From Rhodoligotrophos appendicifer (lineage in GTDB: Bacteria; Pseudomonadota; Alphaproteobacteria; Rhizobiales; Im1), in contig NZ_VHKL01000004.1 of assembly GCF_007474605.1 (NCBI RefSeq), positions 248,001 to 312,000 on the forward strand: a DNA stretch of 64,000 bases. The letters run 5' to 3'. This document shows positions 36,879 to 45,771 of this stretch, piece by piece (the first letter of the stretch is position 1; each line of letters begins with the position of its first letter). Below the pieces are notes generated by a model that was given only the letters and a program-made list of their open reading frames with translations, did no database searches and was not told the origin of the DNA. The position numbers and the translations under genes are program-made.

Positions 36879-37334
36879 TCAGAACTTCAGCCAGGGGCCA
36901 ATGGCCGGCACGGTGATGCCAAGGCCATAGATGAAGATTGCGACACAAGAGACAGTCAGCACAGCGGCGATCGTGAGAGCCGTCATCACCGTCATGGCGC
37001 GACTTGCAAAGGCACTCATCAGCACGGTGACGAAAAGCGACGGCGCGAGTCCGGCTCCCTTGACCATCAGGCCAAAGACGATCGGTGCCGAGATCAGCAA
37101 CGCCATGGCCCGCCAGGGCACGGCTCCTATGGCCTCGGCGCCCGCATCCAGAAAGGATTTGCCAACGATCGCCAAGCCGAGAAGCACAAGGACGCCCGCC
37201 AGGACGAGTGGGAAATATCCTGGCCCCATTCTGACGGGCGTTCCCAAATCATAGCCCAGGGAGGCGATGGCAAAGGCTGCCCCGAAGCCGATGAAGATCA
37301 CACCGGCCAGAACATCACGGGCTGATTTCTGCAT
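36879..37334 (-). CDS. tctB: tripartite tricarboxylate transporter, small subunit TctB
   Basis: 151 residues from the ATG at 37334 (MQKSARDVLAGVIFIGFGAA). Four predicted membrane segments and the motif LGTPVRMGPGYFPLVLAGVL typical of TctB. It sits between tctC and tctA in the standard order C-B-A. Confidence 0.92.
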   Translation of the reverse strand: MQKSARDVLAGVIFIGFGAAFAIASLGYDLGTPVRMGPGYFPLVLAGVLVLLGLAIVGKSFLDAGAEAIGAVPWRAMALLISAPIVFGLMVKGAGLAPSLFVTVLMSAFASRAMTVMTALTIAAVLTVSCVAIFIYGLGITVPAIGPWLKF

Positions 37335-37383
37335 GCTCTGTCCTACTGCCGCCACCCGAGCCCCCGCCGGCGACGGCCTCATG

Positions 37384-38358
37384 TCACTGGGCGTAGACGC
37401 CGGCTTTGTCGATGATCGGCTTCCAGAGTGCGATCTGGCTGCTGAGCTGATCCTTCAAGGCCTGGGGCGTCGCCTGTTCGCTGGTGGAGGGCACCGTGCC
37501 CAGCTCCCCAAAGCGTTTGACGACGTTGGGATCCTTCAAGGCCGTCTGAAGTGACGCTGACAGCTTGTCGATGACCGGCTTCGGAGTGCCCGCAGGCGCG
37601 TAAAGGCCGTGCCAGACGCCCACCGTAAAGTCGGGAAGGCCGGCTTCAGCCGCGGTCGGCAGATCCGGCAAGGAGGCCAGTCGCTCCTTTGTGGTCACCG
37701 CATAGGCCTTGATCTCGCCGCCCTTGATCTGACCCGTCGTGTTGGTGGTTTGATCGCACATGAGATCGACCTGGCCCCCTACGAGATCCGTCAGCGCAGG
37801 TCCGGTACCCTGATATGGCACGGTGGTCAGTTCCGTCCCAATAGCCTCCATGAACAGCATGCCGCAAAGATGCGACGCGGCCCCGATCCCAGCATTGGCG
37901 TAGGTCACCTTGTCCTTGTTGGCCTTCACGTATTCGATGAGTTCCTTCAGGTTGTTGGCCGGGAAATCCTTGCGCGCCACGATCACCATGGGGACGTCAG
38001 TGACCATGCCAATCGGTTCAAAATCCGTCACCGGATTGTAGGCCAAATTGCGATAGAGGGTCGGGGCGGTCGACATGCCGATGTGATGAAGCAACAGCGT
38101 CTGGCCATCGGGCGCAGCCTTCGCCGCCTGTCCGGCGCCAAGGGTTCCGCCGGCGCCACCGACGTTCTGCACCACCACCTGCTGTCCCAGTTCCTTGCCC
38201 ATCGGCTCGGCAATCAGTCGCGTCACCGTATCCGTCGGGCCGCCTGCCGAGAAGGGCACGATGACCGTCACAGGGCCGGTGGGATAGGTCTCTTGAGCTG
38301 AGGCTGTCGCCACACTCGCCGCGACAATCGATACGGCCAACCATTTTGCAAGGCTCAT
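37384..38358 (-). CDS. tctC: tripartite tricarboxylate transporter substrate-binding protein (TctC/Bug family)
   Basis: 324 residues with a signal peptide (1-21, cleaved at ASAQ). Bug-family marks: TVIVPFSAGGPTDTVTRLIA, VVVQNVGGAGGTLGAGQAAK, ANAGIGAASHLCGMLFM and GLYAPAGTPKPVIDKLS. It binds a carboxylate in the periplasm and delivers it to TctAB; the ligand is not predictable. First gene of the tctCBA operon. Confidence 0.94.
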   Translation of the reverse strand: MSLAKWLAVSIVAASVATASAQETYPTGPVTVIVPFSAGGPTDTVTRLIAEPMGKELGQQVVVQNVGGAGGTLGAGQAAKAAPDGQTLLLHHIGMSTAPTLYRNLAYNPVTDFEPIGMVTDVPMVIVARKDFPANNLKELIEYVKANKDKVTYANAGIGAASHLCGMLFMEAIGTELTTVPYQGTGPALTDLVGGQVDLMCDQTTNTTGQIKGGEIKAYAVTTKERLASLPDLPTAAEAGLPDFTVGVWHGLYAPAGTPKPVIDKLSASLQTALKDPNVVKRFGELGTVPSTSEQATPQALKDQLSSQIALWKPIIDKAGVYAQ

Positions 38359-38608
38359 CAGTCTCTCCCTGTTTCCCCACCGTTTGCCAGTGCGGGCATT
38401 GCATCATTTCGGAAAAGACTGCGGTCTAACGGAGGCGAATGCAAGTCGACAAAGGTCGTGGGCGCGCAAGATCCGCGGCCAAGGCCGCCGTCTGGAAACA
38501 ATTGAAACACTTTTCACCGCCTCCTGCATGAGAGTTGAAACATTGGAGGGCTAGAGAAAGCGCGCTCGCCGAGGCCGAGCCCATCGTCTCAAACATACGG
38601 ACCCCATC

Positions 38609-38884
38609 ATGTCACCCGCAACGATCGTCGCTGCATCCGCCCTTGGTCTTCTCTGCGCCGGCCATATTGGCACAGACGTTCTCGCGGGGACGACATCGGC
38701 CGTATTCTCGCCCGTCCTCGAGACCAAGACATGCCGCACAAGCAGCTGCGGCCTTCCGGAAGTGGTTCGATACACAGGCCCCCATGCACCCGGAACCCTG
38801 GTCACGGATCAGAATGGCCAGCCAGTTCTCTATGTGCTGACCACACGCAAGGCAGTCCGGTACAATTCTTCGGTTTCGAGCTGA
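38609..38884 (+). CDS. small exported protein resembling the N-terminal part of an L,D-transpeptidase
   Basis: 91 residues: signal peptide (about 1-31), then PEVVRYTGPHAPGTLVTDQN and PVLYVLTTRKAVRY, which align with the opening strands of YkuD L,D-transpeptidase domains (pattern APGTIVVD..LYLV..ALRYG). The frame ends after RYNSSVSS, so the catalytic HXX14-17[S/T]HGC region is missing and is not found in another frame downstream. Either a decayed or truncated gene or a small protein derived from one. The next gene starts 3 bases after its stop. Confidence 0.5.
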   Translation: MSPATIVAASALGLLCAGHIGTDVLAGTTSAVFSPVLETKTCRTSSCGLPEVVRYTGPHAPGTLVTDQNGQPVLYVLTTRKAVRYNSSVSS

Positions 38885-38886
38885 GC

Positions 38887-39189
38887 ATGCAGACCCAAGC
38901 AGCCACGGACGCCAAACCCGGCTTCTCCGAGCGCCAAGAGAACGATGCGGCTCGGATCATTGCTCTGGCCGCCTGGGAGGAATACCAACAGGCGGACTGC
39001 CGATATCGAACATTGGTCCGAGCCCTTTCGCCTAACCCGCAAAATCTTCTGTGGCTCGCCAGTATGTTCGAGACGGCGGCTTCGCATCTCGCAAGGCGAA
39101 ATGAAAAGGGAAGCAAGTGGCTCGAAGACCGCGCAGAGTCTTGCCGGTGGCAGCTTTCGGAACACGGATTCGTCGCGTCTGAGGCTTGA
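38887..39189 (+). CDS. hypothetical protein, 100 residues
   Basis: Starts at the ATG at 38887, two bases after the preceding stop codon, so translational coupling is likely. Predicted all-helical and charged (ARIIALAAWEEYQQADCRYR, LVRALSPNPQNLLWLASMFE); no signal peptide or recognised domain. It precedes the response-regulator gene by 78 bases on the same strand. Function unknown. Confidence 0.55.
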   Translation: MQTQAATDAKPGFSERQENDAARIIALAAWEEYQQADCRYRTLVRALSPNPQNLLWLASMFETAASHLARRNEKGSKWLEDRAESCRWQLSEHGFVASEA

Positions 39190-39267
39190 TTATCGTCGAA
39201 TCCTGGTGCAATTGACCCGCTCGTCTCATACCATATCCGTTGCCTAGGGTCGGAGTGGTGACTGGGG

Positions 39268-40026
39268 ATGGGCGATCGCGACATGGGCCAGGAACATATC
39301 ATCGTCGTCGACGACGAGGCCGATCTGCGCGACATGCTGAGCGAGTATCTGGCCCGCCACGGTTTTGCGGTTTCCGTCGCCAGCAATGGCGAGGAGATGC
39401 GCGCCATCCTTCGGGATCGACCCGCCCATCTCGTCACCCTCGATCTGCGGATGCCAGGCGAGGACGGATTCGCGCTTGCCAAACACCTTCGCGATCAAGG
39501 TCCCATCGGTATCATCATGGTGACGGCGAGCAGTGAGAAAGTCGATCAGATCGTCGGGCTCGAGCTTGGTGCGGATGATTACATCGCCAAACCCTTCGAT
39601 CCCCGCGAGCTTCTGGCCAGGGTCAGGAGCGTTCTGCGACGGGTGAATGCATCGACACGCGGTGAGACCCAACCGGCCGGGGTCATGGGCCAGGAGATCC
39701 GGATGGGTCGGTGCATGTTCAACGTCGCGACAGCCAAGCTGTTCACGGTGGATGGGCGAGAAGTGCCGCTCACCGCCATGGAGTTCGATCTCTTGAAAGT
39801 CTTCGTCGAGCGACCGAACCGGGTGCTCAGTCGCGATCAGCTGCTCGACTGTGCCCATCACCGAGACATGGACGCTTTCGACCGTTCGATCGACATCCGC
39901 ATCATGCGGATCCGCCGGAAGATCGAAGAAGATCCTGGTCGCCCGCGCGTCCTGCGCACGGTCAGAGGTCTGGGTTATATGTTCGTGACCGCAGACCGCG
40001 TCCGAGATCTGGGGCTGTCGGCATGA
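39268..40026 (+). CDS. OmpR family response regulator
   Basis: 252 residues. Receiver domain with acidic pocket IIVVDDEADLRDM, phosphoacceptor D59 in VTLDLRMPGEDG and the conserved Lys in ADDYIAKPFDPREL. The C-terminal winged helix (GREVPLTAMEFDLLKVFVER, SIDIRIMRIRRKIEEDP, TVRGLGYMF) is of the OmpR/PhoB type. An ATG at 39283 is an alternative start. Its stop overlaps the hybrid kinase start by four bases, so they are cognate partners. Confidence 0.93.
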   Translation: MGDRDMGQEHIIVVDDEADLRDMLSEYLARHGFAVSVASNGEEMRAILRDRPAHLVTLDLRMPGEDGFALAKHLRDQGPIGIIMVTASSEKVDQIVGLELGADDYIAKPFDPRELLARVRSVLRRVNASTRGETQPAGVMGQEIRMGRCMFNVATAKLFTVDGREVPLTAMEFDLLKVFVERPNRVLSRDQLLDCAHHRDMDAFDRSIDIRIMRIRRKIEEDPGRPRVLRTVRGLGYMFVTADRVRDLGLSA

Positions 40027-42086
40027 CACCGGCCATCGCCGATCATGCCAGCGTCATCGCGGATGCCGCGCGACTGTTGCGGTCGGATCGCGACTGGAGC
40101 CGGCATATCGATCAGATCTTCGCCCGTCTCGGCGAGACCTTGTCCCTCAGCAGGGTCTATCTGTTCCAGGTTCACGATATCGGTGCGAGCGGCCTTGGTC
40201 AGACCTGCCTCTTCGATTGGGCAGCGCCGGGCCTGCTTCCCCTGACGGAGGATTCCCGAAACATCGATGAGCAGATCTCCGAAAACGACGAGACCATGCT
40301 GGATTGGGCCGAACGTCGAAGGAGAGGCGAGCTCATTTCGGGCCATACGCGCGATCTGACAGGTTATCTGCGGCAGGATTTCGAGCATCAGCAGATCAAA
40401 TCGTTCATGTCGTTTCCCATCTGGGCGAACGGTCATTGGTGGGGCCATATCGGCTTCGACGATTGCGAGCGGGAACGAGACTGGAGCGCTGCGGACGTTT
40501 CGGTGCTGAAGACCATCGCCTACCTGCTTGGGGATGCGATCGAACTCTCGTCGAGCAGCCTCGTCATGAGCGAAGCCACACGGGTCGCCATGATGCGCGC
40601 GGCCCTCGATGGCATCGTCATCGTCGACGAGGGCGGCTGCATCCTCGATTTCAGTCCCGCCGCGGAGGCCATCTTCGGCTTTCAACGGGCGGAGGTGCAG
40701 GGGAAGCTGCTCACGGAGACCCTGCTGCCTCCAACAGATGACGGTTCCGATCAAGGCTTGCGCGAGTATATCGGCGAAGACAGCGGTATCTTGGGGCGCA
40801 GAGTCGAGATCATGGCGAAATCAGCCGATGGCAGGCTGATCCCCATCGAATTGACCGTGACCGAAATCAAAGTCGAGAACCGTCGTCTTTTCGCTGCCTA
40901 TTTGCGCGATCTCACCGAGCGGAAGCAGGCCGAAGCGGAAGTTGCGCGGCAGCGCGAGGCCCTTCATCAGAGCGAGAAGATGACCGCGCTGGGATCGCTG
41001 CTGGCGGGCGTTGCCCACGAACTCAACAATCCGCTTTCCGTCGTCGTCGGCCGTGCGATCATGCTGGAGGAGGATGCTACGGATCCGGTGCAACGCGAGC
41101 GGCTGCGCAAGTTGAGAGAAGCCGCAGAACGGTGCGCCAAGGTCTCCAAAACGTTTCTGATCATGGCGCGGCAGACTCCTGCGGCGCGCAAACTGATTTC
41201 CCTGAACGACGCCATCCAATCAGCGCTCGACCTCGTGTCCTATTCGCTGCGTTCCAGCGGGGTCGAAATTCAGCAGATTCTCGATCCCCGTCTTCCCCCG
41301 GTTCTGGCCGATTTCGATCAGATGGTGCAAGTCTTCGTCAATCTCTTCGTCAATGCCGACCAGGCCATGCAGTTGGTTGATGGTGAACGCAGGCTCACAA
41401 TTGAGACCCTGGCCGATCCTCAGAACGGGCTTGCCGTCTGTCTGGTTGGCGACACCGGACCTGGAATTGCTGCTGATGTGGCCCCGCGCATCTTCGAGCC
41501 ATTCTTCACTACCAAACCGGTGGGGCTCGGCACCGGACTTGGGCTCGCCGTCAGCTTTGGCATGGTCACGGCGCATGGAGGAACGCTGAGCATCGTTCCC
41601 GAGCGCGCGCGTGGTGCTCAGTTCAAGCTTGCTCTGCCGTCGCAAGCCAGGAGCGAGATCCTCAGCGAATCGGCTTCAACCTCACCTGTTTCCTCGACGC
41701 ACCTGAAGATCCTGGTGGTCGATGACGAGCCCGAAGTCGCCTCGCTCCTCGAGGATATCCTGCTGCGGGAAGGACATTCGGTGGATCATGCCCTGAATGG
41801 GCGTGAGGCCATGTCGCTGCTGGCCGACAAAACCTATGATGCGTTGTTCTGCGATCTTCGCATGCCGCATATGGATGGCCATGCCTTACGCCGCTGGATC
41901 GCCGAGAACCGGCCGCATTATCTTGATCGGATGGCGTTCGTCACCGGCGATCTGCTTGGTGTCGGCAACACCGGGACGATCGATGGTTGTCCGGTGATCG
42001 AGAAGCCTTTCCACACCAAGGCCGTCTCCGCTTTCGTGCAGTCCATTTCAGTGAAGCACGCGACGCCCGGCCAACAGGCGCATTAG
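40023..42086 (+). CDS. hybrid sensor histidine kinase (GAF-PAS-HisKA-HATPase-receiver)
   Basis: 687 residues from the ATG at 40023, overlapping the response-regulator stop (ATGA). No membrane segments: cytosolic sensor. Order: GAF-like domain (about 15-175), PAS domain (about 185-305, LDGIVIVDEGGCILDFSPAA), HisKA with phospho-His H332 in LLAGVAHELNNPLSVVVG, HATPase with DTGPGIAADVAPRIFEPFFT and LGTGLGLAVSFGM, and a C-terminal receiver with D611 in ALFCDLRMPHMDG. The extra receiver suggests a phosphorelay or self-inhibition. The signal is unknown. Ends 4 bases inside the convergent monooxygenase gene. Confidence 0.93.
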   Translation: MTPAIADHASVIADAARLLRSDRDWSRHIDQIFARLGETLSLSRVYLFQVHDIGASGLGQTCLFDWAAPGLLPLTEDSRNIDEQISENDETMLDWAERRRRGELISGHTRDLTGYLRQDFEHQQIKSFMSFPIWANGHWWGHIGFDDCERERDWSAADVSVLKTIAYLLGDAIELSSSSLVMSEATRVAMMRAALDGIVIVDEGGCILDFSPAAEAIFGFQRAEVQGKLLTETLLPPTDDGSDQGLREYIGEDSGILGRRVEIMAKSADGRLIPIELTVTEIKVENRRLFAAYLRDLTERKQAEAEVARQREALHQSEKMTALGSLLAGVAHELNNPLSVVVGRAIMLEEDATDPVQRERLRKLREAAERCAKVSKTFLIMARQTPAARKLISLNDAIQSALDLVSYSLRSSGVEIQQILDPRLPPVLADFDQMVQVFVNLFVNADQAMQLVDGERRLTIETLADPQNGLAVCLVGDTGPGIAADVAPRIFEPFFTTKPVGLGTGLGLAVSFGMVTAHGGTLSIVPERARGAQFKLALPSQARSEILSESASTSPVSSTHLKILVVDDEPEVASLLEDILLREGHSVDHALNGREAMSLLADKTYDALFCDLRMPHMDGHALRRWIAENRPHYLDRMAFVTGDLLGVGNTGTIDGCPVIEKPFHTKAVSAFVQSISVKHATPGQQAH

Positions 42087-43666
42087 AGGAAGATCTTCCT
42101 CAAATATGTCTGGAGTCCCTCCCCCGCCCAGACAGCTCCCTTCCATCCGACATAGCCATCAGGGCGAATGAGATAGCTGGACGCTCCATAGGTCGCGGCA
42201 AAGGCGCCGTTGGCATCGCAGAGAAGGGGAATTCCGAAGAAGTTCGCGGGGCCGTCTCCCTTGGGTGCAATGACTGCTGCACGCAAAAGATCGCCCCGTT
42301 GCTCTGAGAGGCGGTTGGCGAAGGCTTCAATTTCTGCCTGCTGGCCCCAATCAAGGAGGCGGATCAGCAGCACGTGGCTTGGCCCCCGCAGGATGTCGAA
42401 CAGCCGAAGGGGCGCTGCCACGCCAAAGCGTGTCAGTCCGCCCACATCCGGCGCCCGATCGCCCGCCGCGGGTCCACTCGATCCGGAGGTATCGTCCCTT
42501 ACCCAGGCCGTGTCCCGATAGGTGACCAGCAGCTGGGTGTCCGCCAAGCGGTCCTTGTGCTCCGTCCGCCCCAGCCCCTGGCTTGCCGCCTTGGTCCGCG
42601 CCACGACGTCGGCACCAATAGGCCGGCGCTCCGCTTCGTAGCTGTCAAGAAGGTCAAGCGGCGCCTTACCGCGAACCACGAGCGCCAGTTTCCAGGCCAG
42701 ATTGTAGGCGTCCTGGATACCGGTATTCATGCCCTGGCCGCCGGTCGGCGGATGGATATGGGCAGCATCCCCCGCCAGGAACAAGCAACCGCGACGATAT
42801 TCTCTCGCCAGGCGCATGCTGATCCTGAAGATCGATGACCAGCGCAGATCGCTCAGTCCAGGCGCTCCAGGCAGCAGGCGATCTGCGACCGCTTGCAGGG
42901 CCTGCAGCGATGGCGGTTCGCGCTCCGACTGTATGCCGTGCTCGAGACCGCTGCTGGCATCATGAAGCCCGTCGTCCGGTGCCACCATGGAGACGCGGTA
43001 ACGACCGCGCTCCGGCAAAGGAATGGCCACGAAAAGATCGGGTGCTGCGTCCTGCTTGGGATTGATGGAGAACACGGCCGTCCCAGGGGGCACGTCCCAA
43101 TCAATGAAAACATCCCCCAGCATGAATTCGCTGGCGAAGGCGTCGCCGTCGAAATCTATTCCAGCAAGATGACGAACGGTACTGTGAGCCCCGTCACAGC
43201 CGATGACGAAATCGAATTCCGCGTCTTCGACAAGGCCGTCAGCATGCCTCAGTCGTACTGCGGCTCCCATTCCCTTGTCAGTTATGGAGTCCAGCCCTAC
43301 GCCCCGTTCCGACACGATCCCAAAGAGCTTCAGATGCCGGGTCAGCACGCGTTCGGTTTCATATTGCGGCAGACCCAGCTCGGCATAGGGTTGGTCGCCC
43401 AAGTCCCGATGCTGGTCGGGCATGCGCTTGCCGTCGATGATCGTCCGCAGACCAGTCAGCCAGAGGCCGGCATCGATGGCATCAAGCACCATTCCCATGT
43501 CGTCCCACACCTCTAGGGTCCTGGGGGTGATGCCGATCGCGCGGCAATAGGGCAACGGACTCAGGGCCTTGTCGATGATTCGGGCATCGACGCCATGCCG
43601 CGCCAGCTCGGCTGCCATGGTCAGCCCGACGGGTCCTGCCCCAACCACCAGTATCTTCGCCGTCAA
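42083..43666 (-). CDS. FAD-dependent aromatic-ring monooxygenase (PheA/TfdB/MhpA type)
   Basis: 527 residues, started at a TTG at 43666 with GGAGG 6 bases upstream. FAD motifs: LVVGAGPVGLTMAAELARHG, IGCDGAHSTVRHLAGI, and FLAGDAAHIHPPTGGQGMNT. A thioredoxin-like C-terminal domain (about residues 420-527) is present, as in phenol hydroxylases and related enzymes. It hydroxylates an aromatic compound with NAD(P)H and O2; substrate unknown. Monocistronic, facing the TRAP operon divergently across 281 bases. Confidence 0.9.
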   Translation of the reverse strand: MTAKILVVGAGPVGLTMAAELARHGVDARIIDKALSPLPYCRAIGITPRTLEVWDDMGMVLDAIDAGLWLTGLRTIIDGKRMPDQHRDLGDQPYAELGLPQYETERVLTRHLKLFGIVSERGVGLDSITDKGMGAAVRLRHADGLVEDAEFDFVIGCDGAHSTVRHLAGIDFDGDAFASEFMLGDVFIDWDVPPGTAVFSINPKQDAAPDLFVAIPLPERGRYRVSMVAPDDGLHDASSGLEHGIQSEREPPSLQALQAVADRLLPGAPGLSDLRWSSIFRISMRLAREYRRGCLFLAGDAAHIHPPTGGQGMNTGIQDAYNLAWKLALVVRGKAPLDLLDSYEAERRPIGADVVARTKAASQGLGRTEHKDRLADTQLLVTYRDTAWVRDDTSGSSGPAAGDRAPDVGGLTRFGVAAPLRLFDILRGPSHVLLIRLLDWGQQAEIEAFANRLSEQRGDLLRAAVIAPKGDGPANFFGIPLLCDANGAFAATYGASSYLIRPDGYVGWKGAVWAGEGLQTYLRKIFL

Positions 43667-43947
43667 GTACTGCCTCCAGACCTGCGCCCGCGCATGAATC
43701 CACCCTCACCCAGGATCAGCACACCGAAAGTTGCGATACCTCGAAAGGCCAATTGATGCGGCGTCTTCTTCTCGTCTAAGCTAGTTTTGTACTTGTCCAG
43801 GGATGGTGGCAATCTCACCAAGCAAAAGCCTAAGAGACAAGACAAGAGGAAAATCCGGGATGGGTGAGCCGGTTATGTTGCGGAAAATAACAATCGTGGT
43901 CCCGCTACGCGCCGTCCACCCTTTCGTAATCATACGAGGGAAGGGTC

Positions 43948-45099
43948 ATGACGAAGCACGAGGATCTACACGATTGCCCTGAAGCCGCCGACACCAAAAC
44001 TGCAAGCCGTCGGAATTTCATCGTTGGTGCCGGCGCGGCCACGGCCGCCGCTGCAACCCTTGCCGCTCCCGCGGTCGTCCGCGCGCAGGCACCGGTCAGG
44101 TTGCGTTTTCAGTCCACCTAGCCGAACCGCGACATCTTTCACGAATTTGCAGGCGATTACGTCAAGCGCGTGAATGCCATGTCGGGCGGCCGGGTCGAGA
44201 TCCAGCTGCTCGAGGCCGGCTCCGTCGTTCCGGCCTTTCAGATGCTGGATGCTGTCAATTCCGGAATTCTGGATGGCGGCCACGGCGTGGCGGCCTATTG
44301 GTACGGCAAGAACAAAGCCTTTTCGCTCTTCGGCACGGCACCGGCTTTCGGCTGGAACGCCAATCAGATGCTGGGATGGATCAATTACGGCGGCGGACAA
44401 CAGCTCTATAACGAACTCGTCAACGACATCCTCAAGCTTCAGGTCGTTGGCTTTCTCACCGGCCCCATGCCCTCCCAACCCTTGGGTTGGTTCAAAAAAG
44501 AAATCGTCACGGCGGATGATCTCAAGAACATCAAATACCGTACGGTGGGACTTGCCGCCGATCTGTTCACGCAGCTCGGCACCGCCGTCACCATCCTCCC
44601 CGGCGGCGAAATCGTTCCGGCGATCGATCGCGGCCTGATCGATGGCGCCGAGTTCAACAACCCCTCCTCTGACTTGGTGCTCGGCTTCGCCGACGTCTCA
44701 AAGATCTATATGGTCGGAAGTTATCATCAGGCGCTCGAATGCTTCGAAGTGCTGTTCAACAAGGCCAAGTTCGACGGCTTGCCCGAGGAAGCCAAGGCGA
44801 TCCTCAAATATGCGGCAGAAGCCGCTTCCGCCGACATGTCCTGGAAGGCGCAGGACCGGTATGAAAAGGACCTACAGACGCTGCGGTCGAAAGGCGTGAA
44901 GGTTATAAGGGCGCCGGAAGCCGTGCTGCAGGCACAACTCGCCGCCTGGGACGTCGTGATCGAAAACGGTTCCAAAGATCCGTTCTTCAAGAAGGTCGTC
45001 GACAGCCAGAAGGAGTGGGCAAAGCGCGTCATCACCTTCTCGCTTGATTACGAAGCGCCGGTCAAGCTGGCTTATGACCATTTCTTCGGCACAGCCTGA
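43948..45099 (+). pseudogene. dctP: TRAP transporter substrate-binding protein DctP, interrupted by an in-frame amber codon
   Basis: One frame runs from the ATG at 43948 (GGGAAGG just upstream) to 45099, about 383 residues, except for TAG at 44119-44121. Before it lie a twin-arginine signal (SRRNFIVGAGAATAAAATLA, AVVRAQA) and the start of the mature protein LRFQST; after it PNRDIFHEFAGDYVKRVNAM continues the family perfectly. Family alignment predicts Trp here (QSTWP), and TGG to TAG is a single change. Without suppression only the signal peptide and about 10 mature residues are made. The rest, including GHGVAAYWYGKN and the C-terminal helix, is intact, so decay is recent, or the base is a sequencing error. 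Confidence 0.85.
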
Positions 45100-45177
45100 G
45101 TTCTTCCCCGCGTCCCAGCAGAGGTGAGGGGTCGTCCCCCGCCTCTGCCTTCCTTCCTCTCCGCGGCGGAGCCAACC

Positions 45178-45771
45178 ATGAACAGTTTCGTCCAGATCAT
45201 CGACAGGCTGAACACGTCGCTCGGCAAGCTCTTCGGCTGGGCGATCGTCTTTCTCACGCTGGTGATTTCCTACGAGGTCTTCTCGCGTTATCTGCTCGGG
45301 CGCCCGACCAGTTGGGCCTTCGATGCGAGCTATATGCTCTATGGCCTCCTTTTCATGATGGCCGGCCCGTATACGCTTGCCCGAAATGGCCATGTGAGAG
45401 GCGACTTCCTGTATCGGACCTGGCGACCTCGCCGGCAGGCCGCAACGGATCTGGTCCTTTATTTCCTGTTTTTCTTTCCCGGCATATGCGCGCTCATCTA
45501 TGCGGGGAGCTCGTATTTCTGGCTGTCCTTCCAGCTCAATGAAACCAGCTCATTCTCGCCGTTCGGACTGATCTTGTGGCCGTTCAAAGCCGTCATTCCC
45601 ATTGTCGGGGTGATGATGGCCCTGCAGGGCCTCGCGGAGGTCATTCGGTGCATGACCTGCCTCAAAACCGGCGAATGGCCGCCCAGGCTGCATGACGTCC
45701 AGGAAACTGAAGCCCTCGCCATCGAGGGGATGTCCGGCCAGCAAGACGAAGTGGACGAGGCCACCCGATGA
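45178..45771 (+). CDS. dctQ: TRAP transporter small permease DctQ
   Basis: 197 residues from the ATG at 45178 (MNSFVQIIDRLNTSLGKLFG). Four predicted membrane segments and the DctQ pattern EVFSRYLLGRPTSWAFDASY. It associates with the large permease DctM in the inner membrane. It follows the dctP pseudogene by 78 bases and overlaps dctM by 4. Confidence 0.93.
   Translation: MNSFVQIIDRLNTSLGKLFGWAIVFLTLVISYEVFSRYLLGRPTSWAFDASYMLYGLLFMMAGPYTLARNGHVRGDFLYRTWRPRRQAATDLVLYFLFFFPGICALIYAGSSYFWLSFQLNETSSFSPFGLILWPFKAVIPIVGVMMALQGLAEVIRCMTCLKTGEWPPRLHDVQETEALAIEGMSGQQDEVDEATR

Noticed and set aside
38395-38560. Possible EcfG promoter before the small exported protein (GGAAAC region near 38495)
   Set aside because: The -35 lacks GGAAC and no correctly spaced GTT follows.
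44119-44121. Amber codon as programmed recoding (pyrrolysine)
   Set aside because: No pyl genes in the window, the lineage is not known to use pyrrolysine, and the family expects Trp; mutation or error is simpler.
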